From positions 1 to 5,158 of the forward strand of contig NZ_JBNPXI010000045.1 in the NCBI RefSeq assembly GCF_050433385.1: a stretch of 5,158 bases of DNA, in the 5' to 3' direction. This document shows, piece by piece, positions 1-5,158 of the stretch (position 1 is its first letter; every line of letters begins with the position of its first letter). The position numbers and the translations under genes were made by a program. The notes beneath the pieces were generated by a model. That model saw nothing but the letters and a program-made list of their open reading frames with translations. It made no database searches and was not told the DNA's origin. This stretch comes from Brassicibacter mesophilus (GTDB taxonomy: Bacteria > Bacillota > Clostridia > Tissierellales > Proteiniboraceae).

Positions 1-153
1 AACCAATTTGCAAATTCCTGTTTATCTGATTGTATATGAATAATTCATGTGTCACGTGATAGAACTTATATGATTTATCTAATTCGTTCTTAATTTGGGA
101 TTTTCTATTTCTTTTTTATTTATTTTTATGTTAATAGTCTACATTGCCTTTAG
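1..153 (-). other. start of next cassette-like unit, no firm gene
   Basis: This stretch lies downstream (minus-strand sense) of the attC-like site at 161-280 and should be the 5' part of another unit. It is very A+T-rich. A minus-strand frame is open from about 115 to the window edge, but its first conventional start is a GTG at 53-55 with no Shine-Dalgarno sequence in front of it. That leaves only about 18 codons in the window. I see no RNA gene or convincing promoter. Whether a gene begins here cannot be decided from this sequence. Confidence 0.3.
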
Positions 154-160
154 GGATTTC

Positions 161-280
161 AGATAACGTCTACGTGTCCCCGGCGCCTTTTAGCGCATTC
201 ATGAGGCTAAAAGGTGTGTTGTGGCTTCTTCGAAGGCTTGACTACCTGTTGGCACAACGAACGGGGACACTTTGTTAGCT
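161..280 (-). repeat. attC-like recombination site 1 (120 bp)
   Basis: The outer boxes are AGATAAC (161-167) and GTTAGCT (274-280). They are inverted repeats of the R''/R' type seen in integron attC sites. Just inside lies a perfect 9-bp stem, GTGTCCCCG (174-182) with CGGGGACAC (262-270). Further in are CCTTTTAGC (186-194) with GCTAAAAGG (206-214), and GTTGTG (218-223) with CACAAC (253-258), so the apex is branched. The site follows the deaminase gene as a cassette site follows its gene, and its minus-strand end reads ACGTTATCTGAAATCC, as at the other two sites. The boxes deviate from the classical RYYYAAC/GTTRRRY consensus. The structure is seen directly; recombination activity is inferred. 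Confidence 0.65.
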
Positions 281-376
281 GGAGTCCGTCATCACTATTG
301 TTAAAATCAGCACTACCTAAAACAAATTTTTATTATGCAATACAAAAATAATATGTAATAAGTGCGTTATTCATAA

Positions 377-754
377 TCAAAGTCTATACGGCAATAATTC
401 TCCAATTGTAGTGATTGAACCATCCTCCAATAAAACTTCGCATTTATAATTCTCATCATCAATTGCATTTATAAATTCTCTACATCTTCCACAAGGTGCG
501 CATGCTATCTCATCATCTACACCTATAGCTACACACTTTACAATACGTGATTCTCCTGCTGTAACCATAGCTGCAATAGCCGCATGCTCTGCGCAAAATC
601 CCATTGATGCAGGTGTATCTATGCACACGCCTACATAGACATTTCCTTTATCAGTAAGTATTGCAGCTGCAACGGTTCCAGCAGTAGCCATTCTTGAAAG
701 TCTTCTTTCGTTTAATGTATTCTTTGCTTTTAATCTCAACTCTTCAAATTCCAT
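377..754 (-). CDS. cytidine deaminase family protein
   Basis: This 125-residue protein is the length of a typical homotetrameric bacterial cytidine deaminase. It carries both zinc motifs of that superfamily: C54-A-E56 in CAEHAAI, where E56 is the expected proton-shuttling glutamate, and P87-C-x-x-C91 in PCGRCRE. C54, C88 and C91 would bind zinc. Such enzymes hydrolytically deaminate cytidine or deoxycytidine in the cytosol for pyrimidine salvage; blasticidin S deaminases share the same fold. The usual N-x-S-Y segment before the first zinc motif is replaced by TPASMGF, so the substrate may not be plain cytidine. The ATG at 754 follows GGAGGG (761-766) with a 6-nt spacer, so the start is well supported. 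It is the only gene between two attC-like sites and may be expressed from its own leader. Family assignment is firm; substrate is not. Confidence 0.9.
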   Translation of the reverse strand: MEFEELRLKAKNTLNERRLSRMATAGTVAAAILTDKGNVYVGVCIDTPASMGFCAEHAAIAAMVTAGESRIVKCVAIGVDDEIACAPCGRCREFINAIDDENYKCEVLLEDGSITTIGELLPYRL

Positions 755-760
755 ATAAAT

Positions 761-766
761 CCCTCC
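761..766 (-). promoter_or_regulatory. ribosome binding site of the deaminase gene
   Basis: GGAGGG on the minus strand lies 6 nt upstream of the ATG at 754. It is a strong Firmicute-type Shine-Dalgarno site and fixes the start codon. Confidence 0.85.
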
Positions 767-799
767 ATTTATACAAATAATTTTTCTCTCACAATATTC

Positions 800-815
800 T
801 ACTATTGCGATAGTA
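800..815 (-). promoter_or_regulatory. short palindrome upstream of the deaminase gene
   Basis: TACTAT (800-805) and ATAGTA (810-815) are perfect 6-bp arms around a TGCG centre, about 45 nt upstream of the deaminase start codon. It could be an operator or a leader hairpin. There is no T-run, so it is not a terminator. I could not place a convincing -35/-10 pair around it. In this A+T-rich DNA a palindrome of this size may be chance. Confidence 0.3.
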
Positions 816-864
816 ATTCTTTTCCTAGTCCTTTATAATCAGTAGTCTTTTACTTTAGGATTTC

Positions 865-999
865 AGCTAACGTCTCGTGTTTGCGATGTTCCTGAACTGG
901 ACCAACAGAGCTTGACTTCGTAGATGGTGCTCGCACCCAGTGAAGGAATGTGGTACCGACAGGCTTGATCCTATAAACTTTTCTCTAGGCACCCTTGCG
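865..999 (-). repeat. attC-like site 2, R' portion (interrupted by intron)
   Basis: This is the larger piece of an attC-like site split by the group II intron. On the minus strand it ends in the core box GTTAGCT (865-871) within the shared motif ACGTTAGCTGAAATCC. The inner arm TGTTTGCG (878-885) pairs across the removed intron with CGC-AA-AAACA (998-999 joined to 2881-2888). A small hairpin, GGTG (926-929) with CACC (934-937), is flanked by CTTC (916-919) with GAAG (942-945). An imperfect internal direct repeat is present at 899-915 and 952-968. With the other piece at 2881-2897, the rejoined site would be 152 bp. Confidence 0.6.
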
Positions 1000-1046
1000 G
1001 TAGGGTCGAGGTCTGGCGCGGTACTATAAGCCCGTCTCCAGCCCCC
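1000..1046 (-). ncRNA. group II intron domain VI and 3' splice site
   Basis: On the minus strand, GGGC and GAG pair with CUC-G and CCC around a larger apical loop. A1006 bulges between G1007 and C1005 as the likely lariat branch point. It sits 7 nt from the terminal C1000, the expected spacing, and the last three bases are UAC, giving the expected AY end. The linker to domain V is longer than usual if the stem starts at the GGGC, so the basal part of the helix is uncertain. Confidence 0.55.
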
Positions 1047-1054
1047 GCCACTTC

Positions 1055-1087
1055 AAACCGTACGTGAGGTTCTCCCTCATACGACTT
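1055..1087 (-). ncRNA. group II intron domain V
   Basis: Read on the minus strand, this 33-nt hairpin has a 9-bp lower helix (AAGUCGUAU with GUACGGUUU), a 2-nt AC bulge, a GAGG/CCUC upper helix and a purine loop. This is the hallmark catalytic hairpin of group II introns, usually 34 nt. The catalytic triad position reads AGU where most non-IIC introns have AGC; the U can still form a wobble pair with G. It lies about 30 nt beyond the maturase stop codon, where domain V belongs. Confidence 0.85.
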
Positions 1088-1118
1088 TCCGACAACCTTC
1101 TTCTATGGCTCTCAAGTC

Positions 1119-1928
1119 TTATGTTCTGCATATTCTTTGTGGATAGAAGTATTCTAGTCTTGCTCTTTCAAGCCACTTTTGTATTGTTTCTTTCCTATGT
1201 TTTCGTCTTTTCTTTAGATGTATTGCTAGCATTTTTAGTAGTCTTTTTCTAACATATCGGTCTAAATCTTGAAATTTCTTAGTTGAGTTACCTGTACTAT
1301 AATAGTTTCTCCAACCTCTTTTTATTGGGTTTAGTTTATCTACTATTTCTTGCATTGTCTTTCTTAGATTGTTTCTGCCTGTTATGTCCCTTATTGTATC
1401 TCTCATTTTGTTCATTGCTTTTGCAGATGGCCATGCATATGGAACTAATTTTCCTGTTCTCTTTGACTTCATTTTATGAAAATGAAATCCTAGAAAGTCA
1501 AACCCTTCTTTTTCAATGTTTACTATCTTTGTTTTATCTGGATGTAGCATTAATTTTAGTTTCTTCATTATTCGTTCTATGACTTCTAAGGCTTGTCTTG
1601 CTTGCTTTTCTGTTCTGCATACTACTACTGCATCTTCTGCATATCTGAATATTTGACCTAATTCTTTAAATTGTTCTTCCCAGTATTTATCTAGTGCATG
1701 TAGATACATATTTGCTAGTAATGGACTAATTACGCCACCTTGCGGTGAACCTATATTGGTTGGCGTATATTTCCCTTCTTCTATTACTCCTGCTTTTAAC
1801 CATCTTTTTAGCACTTTTATTACTCTTCTATCACTTATCTTTCTTTCTATTAGGGACATTAATATTTGGTGGTCTATGTTGTCAAAGTATTTTCTTATGT
1901 CTAAATCTACTAATCTACTACCCACCAC
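1119..1928 (-). pseudogene. ltrA: intron reverse transcriptase/maturase, C-terminal fragment
   Basis: This frame holds the C-terminal two-thirds of a group II intron-encoded protein. Counted from a nominal GTG at 1928, it has RT block 3 (VDLDIRKYFDNID, 7-19), block 4 (SPQGGVISPLLANMY, 61-75), the block-5 box as Y96-A-E-D99, and FLGFHF (145-150). The maturase/thumb region with GWRNYY (205-210) follows. No HNH endonuclease domain comes after it. The nominal start is unlikely to be real: the frame simply continues from the N-terminal fragment after an 8-bp duplication. Removing one repeat copy gives a 429-residue protein reading WWVVDLDIRKYF. The first catalytic aspartate of YADD is replaced by glutamate (GAA at 1635-1637), which would be expected to cripple reverse transcription even if the frame were intact. 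Confidence 0.85.
1904..1920 (-). repeat. 8-bp tandem duplication that breaks the maturase gene
   Basis: The plus strand reads AATCTACTAATCTACTA, two copies of an 8-mer plus one base. On the minus strand the duplication brings TAG stops into frame right after WWVVD and shifts the next codons. Deleting one copy exactly restores the conserved family sequence VVDLDI, so this looks like a recent slippage or repair event. Confidence 0.9.
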
Positions 1929-2416
1929 CCTCTTACTAAGGCTCCTTTGATTGCTTTTATGGCTTGTGTTGCACTTTTCTTGGGTCTAAATCCATAGGAT
2001 GTCTCTAGAAAGTTGGCTTCGTTGATTGGTTCTATCACTATCTTACTGGCTTGTTGAATTATTCTATCTTTTACTGTTGGTATTCCTAATGGACGTTGAC
2101 TGCCATCAGATTTTGGTATGTATACTCTTAGGACTGGTTGTGGTTTATATGTATCTTGTTCTAATTCTTGTTTTATCTTAGCTAGATATGCTTTTACATC
2201 TCCTTTATCTATTTCTTCTATCGATATACCATCTATTCCTGCACTTCCTCCATTTTTCTTTACTTCTATCCATGCCCTCCATAATATATCTGGGCGATAT
2301 ATGCGGTCATATAATGCATGAAATCTGCGATTTTTATTCCTCTTGGCCGCTAGATATAGCTTGCGCTGAAGTATTCGTGACTTTTCTATTGAGTGTTGTT
2401 GGCCTTTTATTGGCAT
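1910..2416 (-). pseudogene. ltrA: intron reverse transcriptase/maturase, N-terminal fragment
   Basis: This 168-residue open frame encodes the start of a group II intron reverse transcriptase. Blocks RT0 to RT2 are recognisable: GGSAGIDG (56-63), then VYIPKSDGSQRPLGIPTVKDR, followed by ETSYGFRPKKSATQAI. It ends abruptly at RGWWVVD, just before the block-3 catalytic aspartate, because of the tandem duplication at 1904-1920. The ATG at 2416 follows a purine-rich AAGGAAAG stretch near 2426-2433, a usable if slightly distant Shine-Dalgarno site. On its own this fragment lacks all catalytic aspartates and the maturase domain, so it cannot act as a reverse transcriptase. In an intact relative the protein would bind the intron RNA, help it fold for splicing and copy it into DNA at the target. 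Confidence 0.85.
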
Positions 2417-2880
<464 letters not shown>

Positions 2881-2897
2881 CAAAAACAGTGTTAGGT
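2881..2897 (-). repeat. attC-like site 2, R'' portion
   Basis: This is the short piece of the split attC-like site, just after the stop codon of the 483-residue gene. On the minus strand it reads ACCTAACACTGTTTTTG. The box ACCTAAC matches the RYYYAAC consensus and is complementary to the GTTAG of the other portion's box (865-871). The following TGTTT pairs with AAACA of that portion. The intron starts directly after its last G. Confidence 0.6.
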
Positions 2898-2916
2898 GAA
2901 GTTAAACCATTCAGTA

Positions 2917-4368
2917 TTATATAACAGAGTTATATTTTAATAATTTTATTAAGTCATCACCCATCAGTGTATATATTGTCCAATTTAAATTTGCAATTGC
3001 ACGCTTTATTGCATTATAGAATGGTTCTGTTCCTTCACATGGAGATACAAAAACGACAACAGCTTTACTACCGAAATTAGCAAACGGTCTATATATTTGA
3101 TAAGATACATCTTCGGTCACCTTATTCTTAATCTCACGCCCAGATTTAAAAGGCATGCAAAGATAATGGGTACTTTCAAACTTCCCTTTTTTGATAGGCA
3201 ATTCCATATCTGATATTTCATATACACCATGGGGCTTTGCGTTCTCTCTGTCTATTACTGATTTATCAATATTAATTATTGTTTGAGCAACTGCATTTCT
3301 AAGCTCATTATCGTTATAATTTAGAACTTTCTCTTTATCGCCTTTTGTTAATTCAACTGATATATGCTCCCCATAACCATTGAAGTAATTATTCATAGTG
3401 AACCACTCATTAATCTCAAACTCTTCACAAACAGGGATACTTAAACCTGTCAAATCAACTCCTCCTTTACTGCTTAGTAATGCAACGCAGTTTCTAAGTA
3501 GTATCGTTTTTTCAATAGGTTTAAACTCAATATATTTGTCTATGAACTCTTCCTTAAAATCAATTGGAAAGTTATCCTTGAATTCTTGAAAATTAATACT
3601 CACAAGACTAAAGTATGCCCATATTTTCTTAGTAACAGACTTTAAATCGCTAAGATCTCCTATTTCTTTATTTACGAAGTTTAGCTCTTCTTCATAATAT
3701 TCTTCGCACTTATATATTGTTGAGATTAAAAATGAATTTAACTGAAAGTTATTTTCTATATGTGTTGTCATTCCTTGTTTTCCTACAAATCTCTTAACAA
3801 TACTTAAACACTTAATGGCTAAATTATCAGCTTCATCCTTGTACAATTTAGGTTCTGTCTGTAGATATTCAATCATTGCTTGCAAGTAATTAAGCACAGT
3901 ATAGAAAGCAGGTACTAATAATTCTATTTCATCACAATGATCAAGCAGGTTATTCATTGCACGAACTAATCCAGTATCACCTCTTGTAAAAAAATACTCA
4001 TCTTCTGAACTACCATGTACCATGCCTTCTCTCATTTGTAGCCTCATAATATTTATATCAATATTTACTTTATAGGTTGCTCGTCCAACTTTAATTGAAT
4101 CAGCATTATAAAATTCTTGGGGTAACTTGTATAGACTATGAAAATAGAATATTTTATCAACAACATACACCCTACTAGCAATATTTTTTATAAATCTTGA
4201 TAACAATACATTATCTTCACTTTTCAAAGCAGCACTTTGCTGTATGTCCTCAAGTAAAAATGCAAATTCGCAAAGTTCCTTAATTTGACGTTGCTTTGGT
4301 TCAGATTTTAACAATTTATTATAATGTTCTAGCCCATCTTTTAAACATACTTCTAAAAATTCTTTCAT
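2917..4368 (-). CDS. uncharacterised 483-aa partner of the nucleotidyltransferase
   Basis: I do not recognise this family. The protein is predicted soluble: no signal peptide or membrane segment is apparent. The first roughly 290 residues look mostly helical and acidic. R113-x4-H118 (REGMVH) resembles the R-x4-6-H signature of HEPN ribonucleases, but its surroundings are not clearly a HEPN four-helix bundle. The last 100 residues look alpha/beta: strands near YEISDMELPI (383-392), HYLCMPFK (401-408), AVVVFVSP (436-443) and WTIYTLMG (463-470), with a possible active-site-like K408-S-G. This vaguely recalls restriction-endonuclease-like folds but lacks a clear D-(D/E)xK. The ATG overlaps the upstream stop as ATGA and has GAGGTG 5 nt upstream, implying translational coupling to the nucleotidyltransferase. 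The pair forms one cassette-like unit. An effector whose activity is set by the partner is possible but inferred. Confidence 0.8.
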   Translation of the reverse strand: MKEFLEVCLKDGLEHYNKLLKSEPKQRQIKELCEFAFLLEDIQQSAALKSEDNVLLSRFIKNIASRVYVVDKIFYFHSLYKLPQEFYNADSIKVGRATYKVNIDINIMRLQMREGMVHGSSEDEYFFTRGDTGLVRAMNNLLDHCDEIELLVPAFYTVLNYLQAMIEYLQTEPKLYKDEADNLAIKCLSIVKRFVGKQGMTTHIENNFQLNSFLISTIYKCEEYYEEELNFVNKEIGDLSDLKSVTKKIWAYFSLVSINFQEFKDNFPIDFKEEFIDKYIEFKPIEKTILLRNCVALLSSKGGVDLTGLSIPVCEEFEINEWFTMNNYFNGYGEHISVELTKGDKEKVLNYNDNELRNAVAQTIINIDKSVIDRENAKPHGVYEISDMELPIKKGKFESTHYLCMPFKSGREIKNKVTEDVSYQIYRPFANFGSKAVVVFVSPCEGTEPFYNAIKRAIANLNWTIYTLMGDDLIKLLKYNSVI

Positions 4369-4721
4369 AAAATCACCTCATATAATTCATCTATTTCCAA
4401 AATATCTTTGAAATCTTTGAAAATGCACATAAATTCATCGAGAGTCAGGCATATTGCATCTACTTTCAATTTCAATTTAACATCAAAACTCTTCTGTAAA
4501 AGCTTTTTCCTAGTAATAATGTCTAAGCCACTAAAGTCACTTGATACTACTATAATATCTAGATCTGAATATTCATTCTGTATATTTAATGCATAAGAAC
4601 CTCTAATAAAAACTTTCTCACAGTTAAAATACTTATTTTCACCTAGATTTTCTACTAATATATCTTCAACTCTCAAAATTAACCCCCATTTATTACTTAT
4701 GCCTATTTTAAAGAATTTCAC
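4365..4721 (-). CDS. minimal nucleotidyltransferase (DNA polymerase beta-like)
   Basis: This small single-domain protein carries the nucleotidyltransferase signature G41-S42 followed by D53-L-D55 (GSYALNIQ...YSDLDIIVV), with a likely third metal ligand at D88 (KVDAI). All three expected acidic residues are present, so it may be active. Family members transfer nucleotides to proteins, small molecules or RNA; MNT-type members adenylylate HEPN toxins as antitoxins. The boundary given uses the first in-frame GTG (4721), which lies inside the attC-like core box, directly follows a TAG, and has no Shine-Dalgarno site. A TTG at 4676 (residue 16), with GGGGG six bases upstream (4683-4687), is the better start and gives about 103 residues, the usual minimal size. 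Its stop overlaps the start of the 483-residue gene by 4 nt, so the two products are probably made together. The substrate is unknown. Confidence 0.85.
   Translation of the reverse strand: MKFFKIGISNKWGLILRVEDILVENLGENKYFNCEKVFIRGSYALNIQNEYSDLDIIVVSSDFSGLDIITRKKLLQKSFDVKLKLKVDAICLTLDEFMCIFKDFKDILEIDELYEVIL
4374..4379 (-). promoter_or_regulatory. ribosome binding site of the 483-aa gene
   Basis: GAGGTG on the minus strand lies 5 nt upstream of the ATG at 4368 and inside the 3' end of the nucleotidyltransferase gene. It supports coupled translation of the overlapping pair. Confidence 0.75.
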
Positions 4722-4789
4722 CTAACGTTTCTAGTATCTTGCGACGGTTCACATATCTTTTGTTAACCGTTGTAAATACTATGTTAGAG
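4720..4789 (-). repeat. attC-like recombination site 3 (70 bp)
   Basis: The outer boxes CTAAC (4722-4726) and GTTAG (4783-4787) pair. A 5-nt versus 1-nt asymmetric spacer follows, then TAGTAT (4732-4737) with ATACTA (4776-4781). After one extrahelical C (4738), an 11-bp arm pairs 4739-4749 with 4765-4775 including two G-T wobbles, closed by a 15-nt loop. Two paired boxes separated by an asymmetric unpaired spacer, with an extrahelical base, is the architecture of integron attC sites. On the minus strand its R' box GTTAGGT fits GTTRRRY exactly, and it begins the unit holding the nucleotidyltransferase. No T-run follows, so it is not a simple terminator. Confidence 0.65.
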
Positions 4790-4794
4790 GACGT

Positions 4795-4962
4795 TTAAGG
4801 AGCCTCCTTGTAATTATATATTTTCTTCGTAAGTAACTGAATTACCTTACAACCTAGAAAAAGTAAAGTATTTATTGTTAATATTATAATGCCTATTCTA
4901 TTTATAATAATTGTTAATATCTCGTTATTTAAGTAACGATCAAATGAAACTGATAAAAACAT
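4795..4962 (-). CDS. possible small membrane protein, 55 aa
   Basis: An open frame ends with TAA at 4795, only 5 nt before the attC-like site, where a cassette gene would be expected to stop. From the ATG at 4962 it gives 55 residues with one long hydrophobic stretch (about residues 15-38, rich in I, L and T) and a lysine-containing tail, suggesting a membrane-anchored peptide. The frame stays open upstream to a TAG at 5074-5076, adding 37 codons that include a second hydrophobic patch. That extension has no ATG, GTG or TTG start, and no Shine-Dalgarno site precedes the ATG. It may therefore be the remnant of a larger gene, or non-coding. I do not recognise a family. Confidence 0.35.
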   Translation of the reverse strand: MFLSVSFDRYLNNEILTIIINRIGIIILTINTLLFLGCKVIQLLTKKIYNYKEAP

Positions 4963-5158
4963 GAAAAAGTAAGAACTAGCAATTAGTTTTCGTAATATAT
5001 TATTATCAAGGTTTTTTATAGTTTTTTTAATACTTTTAGATTGTATTACAATTTTAATAATTGACCTGATGTGCTAGTAGAATTACATCAAGATAAATTT
5101 ACCAATTTATTTTTAGAAAAAAATATGCTTCTTATAAACTATTACTGGATATATTATC
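4963..5158 (-). other. A+T-rich stretch, no supported gene
   Basis: No start codon with a Shine-Dalgarno site and no frame longer than about 40 codons can be supported here. The part from 4963 to 5073 is an open extension of the possible small membrane protein without a usual start. The rest is strongly A+T-rich, perhaps the leader of that unit. No attC-like core box is seen before the window edge. Confidence 0.35.

Noticed and set aside
1..115. Partial gene running off the low-coordinate edge on the minus strand
   Set aside because: The frame is open for about 38 codons, but its first usual start gives only about 18 codons in the window, without a ribosome binding site or recognisable similarity.
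161..280. Rho-independent terminator after the deaminase gene
   Set aside because: The stem is long and branched, there is no T-run after it on either strand, and the same ends recur at two other places.
865..999. IIC-attC type intron inserted at the core box
   Set aside because: The insertion is inside the stem rather than at the core box, and the domain V triad is not CGC. Only the choice of an attC-like target is shared.
1064..1939. Several hydrophobic plus-strand open frames across the intron
   Set aside because: They are antisense shadows of the reverse transcriptase gene. Their leucine, phenylalanine and serine richness comes from the complement of lysine- and glutamate-rich codons, and they lack ribosome binding sites.
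1119..2416. Two separate functional proteins in the intron
   Set aside because: The halves are complementary parts of one enzyme, the second has no plausible start of its own, and deletion of one 8-bp repeat joins them exactly.
3398..4596. Plus-strand open frames at 3398-3589 and 4408-4596
   Set aside because: They lie antisense within the well-supported 483-residue and nucleotidyltransferase genes and have no ribosome binding site or domain.

Overview
The window is AT-rich (roughly two-thirds A+T or more), with purine-rich Shine-Dalgarno sites and Firmicute-like proteins. It most resembles a low-GC clostridial genome or mobile element. The organism is inferred from composition and protein style only. 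Every gene I can support lies on the minus strand, so the biological order runs from high to low coordinates.

The organising feature is three integron attC-like sites in the same orientation (4720-4789; 865-999 plus 2881-2897; 161-280). Each ends, on the minus strand, in a conserved motif ACGTTA(G/T)(G/C)TGAAATYC, and each folds into an imperfect hairpin closed by a GTTAG-type core box. They divide the window into cassette-like units, each a gene or gene pair followed by its site. First comes the tail of an upstream unit with a possible small membrane protein (4795-4962). Next is a two-gene unit: a minimal nucleotidyltransferase (4365-4721) overlapping by 4 nt a 483-residue protein of unknown family (2917-4368). 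Next is a one-gene unit with a cytidine-deaminase-family enzyme (377-754). The start of a further unit runs off the low-coordinate edge. No integrase is visible, so mobility by an IntI-type recombinase is inferred from architecture alone.

The middle attC-like site is interrupted by a 1881-nt group II intron (1000-2880, minus strand). Its 5' end matches GUGYG. Domain V lies at 1055-1087, and domain VI has a bulged adenosine 7 nt from a UAC 3' end. Joining the flanks at these boundaries restores pairing in the attC-like stem. The intron-encoded reverse transcriptase/maturase is broken by an 8-bp tandem duplication (1904-1920), and its catalytic YADD box reads YAED. The intron therefore probably cannot retrohome by itself, and may depend on a maturase made elsewhere to splice.

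The most interesting possibility is an integron-like cassette array in a clostridial background carrying an uncharacterised nucleotidyltransferase plus large-partner pair (toxin-antitoxin or defence-like by architecture). An intron appears to be parasitising one of the recombination sites.
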